Shown here one piece after another: positions 12,756-21,189 of a stretch of DNA of 47,121 bases (positions are counted from its first letter, which is position 1; each line of letters begins with the position of its first letter). Origin of the DNA: Rhodospirillales bacterium (lineage in GTDB: Bacteria > Pseudomonadota > Alphaproteobacteria > Acetobacterales > Acetobacteraceae); the NCBI GenBank assembly GCA_947460455.1, contig CANHKG010000009.1:1-47121 (forward strand). Direction: 5' to 3'. The translations under genes and the position numbers were made by a program. Under the pieces are notes generated by a model. That model saw only the letters and a list, made by a program, of their open reading frames with translations, did not search any database and had not been told where the DNA came from.

Positions 12756-14090
12756 TCAGGCCGCGGCGGCGGCCTCGGGCTCGCGCATCAGCTCCTCGGC
12801 GGTCACGTCCTGGTTGGTCACCTTGGCCAGCTCCAGGATGAAATCGACCACCTTCTCCTCGAAGATCGGCCCGCGCAGCGTCTCGGCCACGTTCGGGTTC
12901 TTGCGGAACAGGTCCATGATCTGCTGCTCCTGGCCCGGATAGCGGCCGGCCTCGGCGCGCATCGCCCGCATCATCTCGTCCGGCGTCACCTCGATGGACT
13001 TGGAACGGCCGATCTCGGCCAGCAGCAGGCCCAGGCGCACGCGGCGGTCGGCGATCGCCTTGTATTCGGCCTTCAGCGTGTCCTCGTCCTTCGCCTTGTC
13101 TTCCTCGTCCAGCTGGCCGCGCTCGCGGTCCTGCTGCAGGCGCTGCCAGATCGCGTCGAACTCGCCGGTCGCCATCGTCTCGGGAATCGGGAAGCTCGCC
13201 TGCGCCGCCAGGGCATCCAGCAGCTGGCGCTTCACGCGCATGCGGCTCACCTGGTCGTATTCGCGCTGGATCTGGCCGCGGATCAGCTCCTTCATCTCGT
13301 CCAGCGTCTCGAAGCCGAACTTCTTGGCCATCTCGTCGTCCACCGCCGGCAGCACGGGCTGCTTCAGCTTCTTGGTCGTGATGTCGAAGGTCGCTTCCTT
13401 GCCCGCCAGCTCCGCCGCGCCGTACTCGGCCGGGAAGGTCACGGTGATGGTCTTGCTCTCGCCGGCGGTCATGCCCTCCAGCTGCTCGGTGAAGCCGGGG
13501 ATGAACCCGTCGCCGCCGACTTCGATATCCATGTCGTTGGCGGCACCGCCGGGGAACGGCTCGCCGGCCAGCTTGCCCACGAAATCGCACACCAGCACTT
13601 CGCCCTTGGCGGCCGGGCGCGCTTCTTCCACGTCCACCATCTCACGGGCACGCGTGGCCATCTGGGTCAGCGCCTCGTCCACCTTGTCGTCGCCCGGGGT
13701 GGCCTTCAGGCGGGTCAGCTCGATCGTGCCGAAATCCGGCAGCGCGATATCGGGCAGCAGTTCCAGCTCCACCTTGAACTCAAGGTCCTTGGCCTCTTCC
13801 AGCGAGACCACTTCCACCTTCGGCTGGGTGGCGGCGCGCAGGCCGCGATCGGTCAGCACCTGGCGCGTGGCATCGTTCACGCTCTCTTCCAGCACCTCGG
13901 CCATCACAGCACTGCCGAAGCGGGTCTTCACCACGCCCATCGGCACCTTGCCCGGCCGGAAGCCCGGCAGCTTCACCGTTTTGCTGAGCTCCGTCAGCCG
14001 GTTGGCGCGCTTGCCTTCGATATCGGCGGCAGGCACCACGATCGTGAAGCCGCGCTTCAGCCCCTCGGAAAGCGTCTCGGTGACCTGCAT
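12756..14090 (-). CDS. tig: Trigger factor (ribosome-associated chaperone)
   Basis: Folding helper that binds at the ribosomal exit tunnel. 444 residues from the ATG at 14090 (MQVTETLSEG), with GAGGA about 10 bases upstream; two earlier in-frame ATGs would add an Arg/Asp-rich start that is not typical. The ribosome-binding signature GFRPGKVP is at 43-50. A FKBP-type peptidyl-prolyl isomerase domain follows (about 150-245, including GFIPGFTEQLEGM). The helical C-terminal arms end in a Glu/Ala-rich tail. It is the first gene of the tig-clpP-clpX-lon block. Confidence 0.96.
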   Translation of the reverse strand: MQVTETLSEGLKRGFTIVVPAADIEGKRANRLTELSKTVKLPGFRPGKVPMGVVKTRFGSAVMAEVLEESVNDATRQVLTDRGLRAATQPKVEVVSLEEAKDLEFKVELELLPDIALPDFGTIELTRLKATPGDDKVDEALTQMATRAREMVDVEEARPAAKGEVLVCDFVGKLAGEPFPGGAANDMDIEVGGDGFIPGFTEQLEGMTAGESKTITVTFPAEYGAAELAGKEATFDITTKKLKQPVLPAVDDEMAKKFGFETLDEMKELIRGQIQREYDQVSRMRVKRQLLDALAAQASFPIPETMATGEFDAIWQRLQQDRERGQLDEEDKAKDEDTLKAEYKAIADRRVRLGLLLAEIGRSKSIEVTPDEMMRAMRAEAGRYPGQEQQIMDLFRKNPNVAETLRGPIFEEKVVDFILELAKVTNQDVTAEELMREPEAAAAA

Positions 14091-14169
14091 TTGTCGGAAA
14101 TCCTCGTCCATCCGGCCGCGCAAGCGGCGTTCGCAATTCGAAGCCAGGAGTGGCCCCGCGGGAAAAGCG

Positions 14170-14254
14170 TGGTGCGGGCGAAGGGACTTGAACCCCCACG
14201 GCTTGCGCCACCAGAACCTAAATCTGGCGTGTCTACCAGTTTCACCACGCCCGC
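14170..14254 (-). tRNA. tRNA-Leu (TAG)
   Basis: Minus strand from 14254: acceptor GCGGGCG pairs perfectly with CGCCCGC, and the D arm region starts GTGAAACTGGTAGAC. The anticodon stem-loop CCAGA-TTTAGGT-TCTGG gives anticodon TAG. A long variable arm is typical of a class II tRNA, and the T arm contains GGTTCAAGTCC. The discriminator is A and CCA is encoded (14172-14170). About 80 bases upstream of tig on the same strand. Confidence 0.97.
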
Positions 14255-14285
14255 AGCCCCGCTTGGGCTCACTGCAACCGTGAGC

Positions 14286-14310
14286 GGGCGCGTTTAGCGC
14301 AACCGCGCCC
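14286..14310 (-). terminator. Hairpin downstream of the YcjF-like gene
   Basis: GGGCGCG (14286-14292) and CGCGCCC (14304-14310) form a 7-bp stem about 20 bases beyond the stop of the YcjF-like gene and before tRNA-Leu. There is no T-run; a tentative terminator. Confidence 0.4.
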
Positions 14311-14328
14311 CTCTCACAAGTCGCCCCC

Positions 14329-15255
14329 TCACATACGCCCGCCCGACAGCGGTGAACATGCCACCGCCGTCACCCGTGCCAGGCGATACAGCCGCACCGC
14401 CGCCAGGGTCGCGCCGGGCACCGCGCCCGCCACATGGCGTAAGACCGGCATGTGCTGCAACAGCTGGTCGGACAGGCCCTGCGTCAGCAATTCCACCCCC
14501 GCCGTGCCGGCCGCGGTCGCCACCACGCGCCGCGCCAGCGCCCAGGTCGCCACCGCGCCGGGCCGCAACCCATGGATCGCCGCCACCTCCCGCACCAGCC
14601 GCACCCCGCGCCAGCCGGCCAGCAGCGCATCCAGCGCCGGGTGCGGCGCCAGCGCCACCAGTGCCCCTGCCTGCAGCGCCGCACGCTGCCCCGCCTGCCC
14701 CGCCGCCTCGGTCAACGGGCCGGTCACGTGCAGTTGCAGGGCCGCGCGCAGTTCCACCACGCTTCCGGCCCGGCCCACCGCCGCCCGCGCCGCGGCGGGG
14801 TCGCGCAGCCGCGCCGAAACCTGCCCCACCCAGCCCAGCGCCGCCGCCCGCGCCGGCTCCAGCCCGCCGCCCTCCAGCAACGCCCGCAGCCGATCCACCC
14901 GCGCCAGCGCCCGCCAGGCCCGCCATTCCACCGACAGCGCCCAGAAGATCATCGCCGCCGCGGCCCCGAGCACCGCCGAGGCAGCCCAGCCATAGGCCGC
15001 CGCCCGGTCGAACGCCGCCAGCACCAGCTCCACCGCCGAAAGCCCGATCCAGCCCAGCAGCAGCAGCGCCACGCCACCCACCAGCCAGGCCAGGCTCGAC
15101 GTGCCAACACGCTGCCGCACCGCCCCCGGCGCCCACTCCGGCTCGATCGCCGAAGGCGCCCCCGGCAGCGGCTCCAGCAGCACCGGCCGCCGCGGCGCCT
15201 CCGCCACCGGGGCAGCTTGGGCCTCGTCCACGAATCCTGGCTTCCGGCCGCTCAC
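14329..15255 (-). CDS. YcjF-like membrane protein (UPF0283 / DUF697-type)
   Basis: 308 residues. Two close membrane segments lie at about 53-75 and 86-108 (LAWLVGGVALLLLGWIGLSA, then ASAVLGAAAAMIFWAL). A long Ala/Arg-rich helical domain follows, ending with the hydrophobic, Gly/Ala-rich region typical of DUF697. The GTG start overlaps the stop of the YcjX-like gene by four bases (GTGA), so the pair is coupled as in Escherichia coli ycjX-ycjF. That pair is linked to envelope stress there, but its molecular function is not known. No phage-shock gene is visible nearby. Assigned from architecture and neighbour, not from a catalytic motif. Confidence 0.8.
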   Translation of the reverse strand: MSGRKPGFVDEAQAAPVAEAPRRPVLLEPLPGAPSAIEPEWAPGAVRQRVGTSSLAWLVGGVALLLLGWIGLSAVELVLAAFDRAAAYGWAASAVLGAAAAMIFWALSVEWRAWRALARVDRLRALLEGGGLEPARAAALGWVGQVSARLRDPAAARAAVGRAGSVVELRAALQLHVTGPLTEAAGQAGQRAALQAGALVALAPHPALDALLAGWRGVRLVREVAAIHGLRPGAVATWALARRVVATAAGTAGVELLTQGLSDQLLQHMPVLRHVAGAVPGATLAAVRLYRLARVTAVACSPLSGGRM

Positions 15256-16679
15256 AGCAGGTCTCCCAGCAGCGCCACGAGAATTCCGTCCAGACCGATA
15301 TGGGGAACCCCAACCCCGCGTTCAGCCTCGATCCGCGGCGGACGGAACACCGGCAGCTCGAAGTAATCCCCGCTCCAGAACCCTTCCGGCGGCCAGCCCG
15401 GCGGCACATCGCCCACGAAATACGGCCGCGCCCGGTCCTCACCCACCGGCACGCCCAGCACCACCTCCACATCCCGCCCGCCCAGGGGCACCTTGCCGTC
15501 GCGCGTGGCATGGATCGAGGCGGCCACATGCAGGCTCACCCCATCCGAATTTCCCCCTGGGCGCCCCTCCAGCCCGCGTTCGGTCAGCGCCCGCAGCAGA
15601 TGCAGCAACGCCTCGCGCCGCAGCGCCGGCACGTGGTCCGCCTTGGTCGCCACCACCGCCACCCGCGCGATCGGCGACCGCCCCCAGCCCAGCCACCCCG
15701 GCGCCCCGCGCAGCCCGCGGCACAGATCGGCGATCGCATCCGCCGTGTCCTCGAACGCCGCCCGCCCGGCATGCAGCGCGCCCAGCACGTCCACCAGCAA
15801 TATCTGCCGGTCGAAATCCCGGAACGGCCCCTCGAAGAACCCCGCCCGCATCTCCTCGCGATACGCCTCGAACCGCGCCGCCAGCAGCGCCCCGGCGGAG
15901 CCAGGCCGCGGCGACCCGCGCAACGCCACGGGAAAGAACCACAGCAGCGGCACCTCGCCGCGCGGCCCCGGGTTCAGGAACCGCCCGGGCTGCAGGTAGC
16001 GCAGCCCCATCCGCCCGCGCAGCGCCTCCAGCGCCTCCCGATACAGCGCATGCCCACGCCGGATCAGCGCCTCATCCGCCAGCGCCTCGGGGTCGAACAG
16101 GTCGAGAAACCGCAGGAACCCCTCGGCCGCCCCGGCCCGCGCCGGCGTGCGCAGCCGCGCCAGCATCGCCTCGGCCCAGCCGGCAAAGCTCATGCCGATC
16201 AGCGGCAGATCCAGCAGCCATTCCCCGGGATAATCCAGGATATCCAGCCGGATGCGCCTTGGCCCCAGCACCCGCCCCACCGCGGAGCCACGCTCCAGCA
16301 CGATCTCCAGCGACAGCGCCGCCAGATCCTCGGTCCGTCCGGGCCAGCTCGCCTCCCGCCCGGCCAGCGCCGCCACATGGCCCTCATGGTCGAAGCGCGG
16401 CAGCGCCAGGCTCCCCGAAGGCAGCAGCCGCACCGAAACCAGCCGGTTCGCGCCGCCCTGCTCCAGCCGCGCCCGCAATTCCGGCAACGTGTCCCGCCCG
16501 CCGGCCAGCGCCAGCAGGTTCTCCACCAGGGATGTGATGAACACCGTCTTGCCCGCCCGGCTCAGCCCGGTCACGGCGAGATGGATGCGCTCCTCATTGA
16601 CCGCCCGCTCCACCGCCTCCCACGCCACCCCACCCACACGCCGCAGCGGGGCCGAGAGCGTGTCGAGCAGCCCGGCCAC
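15252..16679 (-). CDS. YcjX-like P-loop protein (DUF463)
   Basis: 475 residues from the GTG at 16679; the start is uncertain because no strong ribosome site is visible. Walker A GLSRAGKT is at 38-45, matching the DUF463 family of GTPase-like proteins. Further down are FDHEGHVA and LDYPGEWLLDLPLIGMSF, as expected for YcjX. It probably binds nucleotide; the cellular task is unknown beyond a stress association in enterobacteria. It lies 8 bases after the polyprenyl synthase stop and overlaps the YcjF-like gene, so the three may share a transcript. Confidence 0.85.
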   Translation of the reverse strand: MAGLLDTLSAPLRRVGGVAWEAVERAVNEERIHLAVTGLSRAGKTVFITSLVENLLALAGGRDTLPELRARLEQGGANRLVSVRLLPSGSLALPRFDHEGHVAALAGREASWPGRTEDLAALSLEIVLERGSAVGRVLGPRRIRLDILDYPGEWLLDLPLIGMSFAGWAEAMLARLRTPARAGAAEGFLRFLDLFDPEALADEALIRRGHALYREALEALRGRMGLRYLQPGRFLNPGPRGEVPLLWFFPVALRGSPRPGSAGALLAARFEAYREEMRAGFFEGPFRDFDRQILLVDVLGALHAGRAAFEDTADAIADLCRGLRGAPGWLGWGRSPIARVAVVATKADHVPALRREALLHLLRALTERGLEGRPGGNSDGVSLHVAASIHATRDGKVPLGGRDVEVVLGVPVGEDRARPYFVGDVPPGWPPEGFWSGDYFELPVFRPPRIEAERGVGVPHIGLDGILVALLGDLL

Positions 16680-16687
16680 GGACCGGG

Positions 16688-17740
16688 TCAGCTGGCCCGG
16701 CTGACCGTGTAGTCGGCCACGTCCATCAGCCGTGCGCGCATGGGGGAGGCAGGGAACACCAGCAGCGCCCGCTTCGCCTCGGCCGCGAACTCGCGTGCCC
16801 GCGCCAGCGTGGCCGCAATCGCGCCATGCCGTTCCATCAGCCGCATCGCCTCGGCCAGGTCGGCGTCGGTCTGTTCCAGCTCGCCCACCGTGCGCTGCCA
16901 GAACACCCGCTCCGCCGCATCGCCCGCCGCCCAGGCACGCAGCACCGGCAGGGTGATCTTGCCCTCGCGGAAATCGTCACCCACGGTCTTGCCCAGCGTT
17001 TCCTGGTCCGCCGCATAATCCAGCGCGTCGTCCACCAGCTGGAAGGCGATGCCCAGGTTCAGCCCGTACTCGGCCAGCCCGCGCTCCTCCGCCTCCGGCC
17101 GCGCCGCCACCACCGCGCCCACATGGCACGCCGCCTGGAACAACGCCGCCGTCTTGCCGCGGATCACCTCCAGGTATTTCGCCTCGCCCGCATCCAGGTC
17201 GTTCTGGATTACCAGTTGCAGCACCTCGCCCTCGGCGATGGTGGCGGAAGCCCGGCACAGAATGTCCAGCACCCGCAGGGAGCCGTCCTCCACCATCAAC
17301 TGGAAAGCGCGCGCGAACAGGAAATCGCCCACGAGAACGCTGGCCTTGTTGCCGAACACCGCGTTGGCACTCGCCAGCCCGCGGCGCAGCAGGCTCTCAT
17401 CCACCACGTCGTCGTGCAGCAGCGTCGCGGTGTGGATGAACTCCACGCAGGCCGCCAGTTTCACATGCCGTGCTTCAGGCGCCTCGTAACCGCACAGCCG
17501 CGCTGCCGCCAACGTCAGCAACGGCCGCAACCGCTTGCCGCCGGCGGCCACGATATGCGCCGCCAGCTGCGGAATCAGCGCCACCGGGCTGTCCATCCGC
17601 GCCACGATCGCCCGGTTGGTTGCCTCCAGGTCCGCCTGCAGCAGTTCCACCAGCGCGCTCAGCGCATCCGGCGCAGCCTCGCCCCCGGGCGTCGTCGCGG
17701 GCGTCGTCTTGGTCACGGGCAGGGTGGCGGCGACGCCCAA
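16688..17740 (-). CDS. Long-chain polyprenyl diphosphate synthase
   Basis: Makes the long isoprenoid tail of ubiquinone by chain elongation from farnesyl diphosphate and isopentenyl diphosphate. 350 residues. The first Asp-rich motif is HDDVVD (D110, D111, D114) and the second DDALD (D237, D238, D241). Residue 105, five before the first motif, is the small Ala common in long-chain enzymes, so an octa- to decaprenyl product is likely. A GGKRLRP segment at 68-74 binds the substrate diphosphate. The TTG at 17740 is chosen because GGGAG lies about 7 bases upstream; an internal GTG at codon 9 is the alternative. Divergent from the DUF2007 gene. Confidence 0.93.
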   Translation of the reverse strand: MGVAATLPVTKTTPATTPGGEAAPDALSALVELLQADLEATNRAIVARMDSPVALIPQLAAHIVAAGGKRLRPLLTLAAARLCGYEAPEARHVKLAACVEFIHTATLLHDDVVDESLLRRGLASANAVFGNKASVLVGDFLFARAFQLMVEDGSLRVLDILCRASATIAEGEVLQLVIQNDLDAGEAKYLEVIRGKTAALFQAACHVGAVVAARPEAEERGLAEYGLNLGIAFQLVDDALDYAADQETLGKTVGDDFREGKITLPVLRAWAAGDAAERVFWQRTVGELEQTDADLAEAMRLMERHGAIAATLARAREFAAEAKRALLVFPASPMRARLMDVADYTVSRAS

Positions 17741-17873
17741 GGCGTTCTCCCGAAGATGCTGGAAACAGGGGGTTGCGGCAGGAACGGCGGTCAGCGAGGC
17801 TCAGGCACCATATCGGCGGCCCGGAAGAAGGGTCAAGGCAAGCCCTCCCCCGGCCCGACGGGACTCCCTTGCG

Positions 17874-18080
17874 ATGCAAACAGTTACCCTGACCAACGAC
17901 CCCGTGCGCATCAGTTTCCTGCGCGCCCTGCTGCACGATGCCGGCATCGAGTGCTGGGTGTTCGACGAATTCGCCAGCAGCATGGATGGCAGCATCGGCG
18001 CCATCCCCCGCCGCCTCGTCGTCGCCGATGAGGACGCCACGCGCGCCCGCCGCATCCTGGCCGAGTCGGGCCTGGCGTGA
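17874..18080 (+). CDS. DUF2007 small protein
   Basis: 68 residues, beginning MQTVTLTNDPVRISFLRALL. Proteins of this size and pattern, with a helix after NDPVRISFLRALLHDAGIE and a strand such as PRRLVVADED, belong to DUF2007, sometimes called putative signal-transducing or PII-uridylyltransferase-like domains. No enzymatic residues are known. The stop overlaps the start of the methyltransferase gene (GTGA), so the two are co-translated. This small gene opposite a polyprenyl synthase is an arrangement I recall from other alphaproteobacteria. Confidence 0.85.
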   Translation: MQTVTLTNDPVRISFLRALLHDAGIECWVFDEFASSMDGSIGAIPRRLVVADEDATRARRILAESGLA

Positions 18081-18808
18081 CCGAACCGGAGCTGACGGAA
18101 GGCACGCTGCTCGGCGGCCGCCTGCGCCATGCCCAGCCGCGCCACGGCCACCGCACCGGGCTCGAACCCGTCCTGCTGGCCGCCGCCATTGCCGCCCGCC
18201 CGGGCCAGCGCGTGCTGGAAGGCGGCACCGGCTCCGGCGCGGCCCTGCTCTGCCTCGCCGCCCGCATCCCCGGGGTCACCGGCCTCGGCCTGGAACGCGA
18301 TCCCGCCATGGCCGACCTGGCCCGCGCCAACATCGCCGCCAACGCCCTGCCGGGCCTCGCCATTGCAACCACAGACCTCACCAGCTGGGCCGCCAACGCG
18401 CCCTACGACCACGCCTTCGCCAACCCGCCCTGGCACGCCGCCGCCGCCACCCCCTCGCCGAATTCCCAAAAAGACATCGCCCGCCGCGCCACGCCCGAAC
18501 TGATCGCCGCCTGGGCCCGCAGCCTGGCCCGCGCCCTGCGCCCGCGCGGCACGCTCACGCTGATCCTGGGGGCGGACCACCTGGCCACCGGCCTCGCCGC
18601 CCTGGCCGAAGCCGGCTGCGGCAGCCCCGCACTGTTCCCGTTCTGGCCGAAACCCGGCCGCCCCGCCCGCCTGGTGCTGTTGCGCGCCATCCGGGGCGGC
18701 CGCGGCCCCACCCGCCTGCTCCCGGGCCTGACGCTCCATCAGCCAGAGGGGCGCTTCACGCCGGAAGCCGACGAAATCCTGCGCGCCGGCGCGGGCCTGC
18801 AGCTGTAG
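18077..18808 (+). CDS. TrmN6-like class I SAM-dependent methyltransferase
   Basis: 243 residues from a GTG that overlaps the DUF2007 stop. The SAM-binding motif is VLEGGTGSGAALLCLA (46-61), followed by an acidic residue in GLERDPAM. NPPW at 116-119 is the catalytic (N/D)PP(Y/F/W) motif of enzymes that methylate amino groups of adenine or similar bases. Closest by architecture to the tRNA1(Val) N6-adenine methyltransferase TrmN6/YfiC. The exact tRNA target is inferred, not shown. Confidence 0.82.
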   Translation: MTEPELTEGTLLGGRLRHAQPRHGHRTGLEPVLLAAAIAARPGQRVLEGGTGSGAALLCLAARIPGVTGLGLERDPAMADLARANIAANALPGLAIATTDLTSWAANAPYDHAFANPPWHAAAATPSPNSQKDIARRATPELIAAWARSLARALRPRGTLTLILGADHLATGLAALAEAGCGSPALFPFWPKPGRPARLVLLRAIRGGRGPTRLLPGLTLHQPEGRFTPEADEILRAGAGLQL

Positions 18809-18810
18809 CG

Positions 18811-19122
18811 CTACCTTTGGGCGTCCTGCGGATGCCGCAGAAGCCAAAGCCGCTCATGCGCGGCCACCAGGCTGTCCATGCTGCGCCGCCGGTTCAGGTC
18901 GGGGCTCAGCACCCGCCGCCGCAGCATCATCTCCAGCACGTGCAGCAACTGTTCCGCCACCTCGTAGTCGCCCTGGTCGCAGGCATGGTGGAAGGCGATC
19001 AGGATCTTGTCCGACAAACGGCGGCTGTAGCGGGGGGCACCCGCGCCGGCGGGGTCGCGCACATCCTCCGTGCGGCGGCCCTGCAGCTCGTCCCCTTCCA
19101 TGTCGCTCGCCGTACCGTCCAT
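18811..19122 (-). CDS. Hypothetical helical protein
   Basis: 103 residues with a good GGAGGAA ribosome site before the ATG at 19122. The first 30 residues are polar and look disordered. Residues about 35-100 are helical (SDKILIAFHHACDQGDYEVA, then LLHVLEMMLRRR) and resemble a TPR-like helical hairpin. No signal peptide, membrane segment or catalytic motif. The stop is only 2 bases from the convergent methyltransferase stop. I recall similar short proteins in alphaproteobacteria but cannot name a function. Confidence 0.75.
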   Translation of the reverse strand: MDGTASDMEGDELQGRRTEDVRDPAGAGAPRYSRRLSDKILIAFHHACDQGDYEVAEQLLHVLEMMLRRRVLSPDLNRRRSMDSLVAAHERLWLLRHPQDAQR

Positions 19123-19191
19123 GCCGTTCCTCCTGGCCCTAATCCCCGGGCCGGATAGGTCACCCTAGGGCGAAACGCTTACACATCCGTC

Positions 19192-19812
19192 TCAACTGCC
19201 GCTCTCCAGCCGCGTCTTCAGCGCATCGGCCAGTTCCTGCACTGCCATCCCGTGCCGGAACAAGGCCCGGAACCCGCCATCCGGTCCCACCAGGTAGATG
19301 AACGAGGAGTGGTCCATCAGATAATCGCTGGCGTCCTTGGATTTCGTCCGCGCATAGTAAACGCGGTAGGATTTCGCGGCAGCGGCAATCTGCTCCTTGC
19401 TGCCGGAAAGACCCACCAGCCGCTCGTCGAACAGTTTCGTGTATTCAGCCAGCGCGGCCGGGGTGTCGCGCTCCGGATCGACCGTGATGAACACCGGCAC
19501 CAACCGCTGCGCCAGCGGCCCCAGCCGGTCCAGCGCCGCGGAAATCGTCTGCAGGTCGGTGGGGCAGACATCCGGGCAGAAGGTATAGCCGAAATATACC
19601 AGCATCCACCGGCCGCGGAAGCTCGCGTCGGTCACGGTTTCGCCAGCCGCATTCACCAGCGTGAACGGCCCGCCCACGGAAACCCCGCCAGGCATCGCGA
19701 TCCCGATATCACTCAGCCGCGGGGCCTCCCCGCGCCACCACAACGCGCCGCCCACGCCTGCCACCAGCAGGGCGATCAGGCCATAGGCGGCAAGGCGTAT
19801 GAACTTCAGCAT
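19192..19812 (-). CDS. SCO/SenC family copper chaperone
   Basis: Periplasm-facing thioredoxin-fold protein that helps insert copper into the CuA site of cytochrome c oxidase. 206 residues. One N-terminal membrane anchor is at about 8-26. The copper-binding motif C79PDVC83P and the third ligand H168 (LMDHSS) are all present. The strand pattern VPVFITVDPERDTP is the family signature. The ATG at 19812 has GGGGAAG upstream. It follows nrdB on the same strand after a possible terminator. No cytochrome oxidase gene is in the window. Confidence 0.93.
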   Translation of the reverse strand: MLKFIRLAAYGLIALLVAGVGGALWWRGEAPRLSDIGIAMPGGVSVGGPFTLVNAAGETVTDASFRGRWMLVYFGYTFCPDVCPTDLQTISAALDRLGPLAQRLVPVFITVDPERDTPAALAEYTKLFDERLVGLSGSKEQIAAAAKSYRVYYARTKSKDASDYLMDHSSFIYLVGPDGGFRALFRHGMAVQELADALKTRLESGS

Positions 19813-19868
19813 CGGCTTCCCCTGGTGGCACTGGCACAGGCCATAAACCGCCAGGGGAGTATCTGAAA

Positions 19869-19901
19869 GATGCCACCGCAGAGAAACGGGAGGGTGGCGT
19901 C
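19869..19901 (-). terminator. Putative terminator of nrdB
   Basis: A 9-bp stem with one G-T-type mismatch (GATGCCACC at 19869-19877, GGTGGCGTC at 19893-19901) and a 15-base loop. On the minus strand it is followed directly by TTTC. It lies about 20 bases after the nrdB stop. Confidence 0.45.
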
Positions 19902-19919
19902 AATCAGCCGTGATCCCGC

Positions 19920-20969
19920 CTATTCCGCCGGCAGGATCGCCCCGTCCGGCTGCGGCGTCTCGAAGACGTGATCAGCGAACGCTTCCTCCCACGACCCGGT
20001 GGTGGAGGCCTTGCTGTACTCGGTGGAGCGGTTCTCGAAGAAATTCGCATGCTCCGGCGCGTTCAGCATGTCGTCCAGCCACGGCAGCGGGTTCTTGTCC
20101 ACGTGGTACAGCGGCTCCAGCCCCAGCTGCGTCAGCCGCCGGTCGGCGATGAAGCGGATATACTGCTTCACCTCCACCGCGGTCAGACCCTCCACGTTGC
20201 CCAGCTCGAAGGCCAGGTCGATGAACGCGTCCTCATGGTCCACGATCGTGGCGCAGGTGAGGTACAGCTCGCGCCGCAGCTCCTCGGTCCAGATCTCCGG
20301 GTTCTCCTGCACGAAGGTGCGGAACAGCCGGATCACGGAAAGGCAATGCAGCGTCTCGTCACGCACGCTCCACGAGACGATCTGCCCCATCCCCTTCATC
20401 TTCCCGAAGCGCGGGAAGTTCAGCAGGATCGCAAAGCTGGCGAACAGCTGCAGCCCCTCGGTGAACGCCCCGAACGCCGCCAGCGTCTTGGCGATCTCGT
20501 GCTTGTTGTCCACCGTGAAGGACTGCATGTAGTCGTACTTGTCCTTCATCTCCTTGTACTTCAGGAACGCCGAGTATTCCAGCTCCGGCATGCCCACGGT
20601 ATCCAGCAGATGCGAATACGCCGCCACATGAATCGTCTCGATGTTCGAGAACGCCGAGAGCATCATCAGCACTTCCGTCGGCTTGAACACCTGCGAATAG
20701 TGCTTCATGTAGCAGTTGTTCACCTCAACGTCGGCCTGGGTGAAGAAGCGGAAGATCTGCGTCAGCAGGTTGCGCTCAGCCGCCGAAAGATTGCGGTGCC
20801 AATCCTTCACGTCGTCGGCCAGCGGCACCTCTTCCGGCAGCCAATGCACGCGCTGCTGCGTCAGCCACGCCTCATAGGCCCAGGGATAACGGAACGGCTT
20901 GTAAACCGGGTTGCTGGTCAGCAGGTCAAAGCGCACCGGGGTCTCATCGGGGGTATGCGTCGCACTCAT
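19920..20969 (-). CDS. nrdB: Class I ribonucleotide reductase, beta subunit
   Basis: Holds the di-iron centre and tyrosyl radical that start reduction of ribonucleotides by NrdA. 349 residues from the ATG at 20969, which has AGGAGAG upstream; an upstream extension of the frame is not NrdB-like. Metal ligands are visible: D80, E111, H114, E171, E205 and H208. The radical tyrosine Y118 lies four residues after H114, as in the standard class Ia enzyme. No ATP-cone domain precedes the core. A pair of NrdR-like boxes lies 83-129 bases upstream. nrdA is 2.3 kb away, behind an opposing chemoreceptor gene. Confidence 0.97.
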   Translation of the reverse strand: MSATHTPDETPVRFDLLTSNPVYKPFRYPWAYEAWLTQQRVHWLPEEVPLADDVKDWHRNLSAAERNLLTQIFRFFTQADVEVNNCYMKHYSQVFKPTEVLMMLSAFSNIETIHVAAYSHLLDTVGMPELEYSAFLKYKEMKDKYDYMQSFTVDNKHEIAKTLAAFGAFTEGLQLFASFAILLNFPRFGKMKGMGQIVSWSVRDETLHCLSVIRLFRTFVQENPEIWTEELRRELYLTCATIVDHEDAFIDLAFELGNVEGLTAVEVKQYIRFIADRRLTQLGLEPLYHVDKNPLPWLDDMLNAPEHANFFENRSTEYSKASTTGSWEEAFADHVFETPQPDGAILPAE

Positions 20970-21051
20970 CGTCCGGGCTCTCCTGTCTCTGCGAGTCTGC
21001 GCCGCACAGTACCATCTCCTGGTCCCCGCACCAACCCGCAGCCCGAATTTT

Positions 21052-21098
21052 CCACCATATGTTGCGTTTCCGCCGCACACCACCACCAGATGTGGGCA
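21052..21098. promoter_or_regulatory. Pair of NrdR-like boxes upstream of nrdB
   Basis: CCACCATATGTTGCGT (21052-21067) and CCACCAGATGTGGGCA (21083-21098) start exactly 31 bases apart, three helical turns. The first matches the published NrdR consensus acaCwAtATaTwGtgt at most conserved positions. The first box begins 83 bases upstream of the nrdB ATG, the same distance as in the nrdA promoter. NrdR represses ribonucleotide reductase genes in most bacteria. The same DNA is also upstream of the divergent PilZ chemoreceptor gene. Confidence 0.75.
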
Positions 21099-21189
21099 GC
21101 CCCTTCAGGGCCGCAACCCCCGGGACTCAGGCTTGATTAACGTTTCTGCGCTAAAGCGAAACAAGACATAAAACGCCGAGGCACGCTTC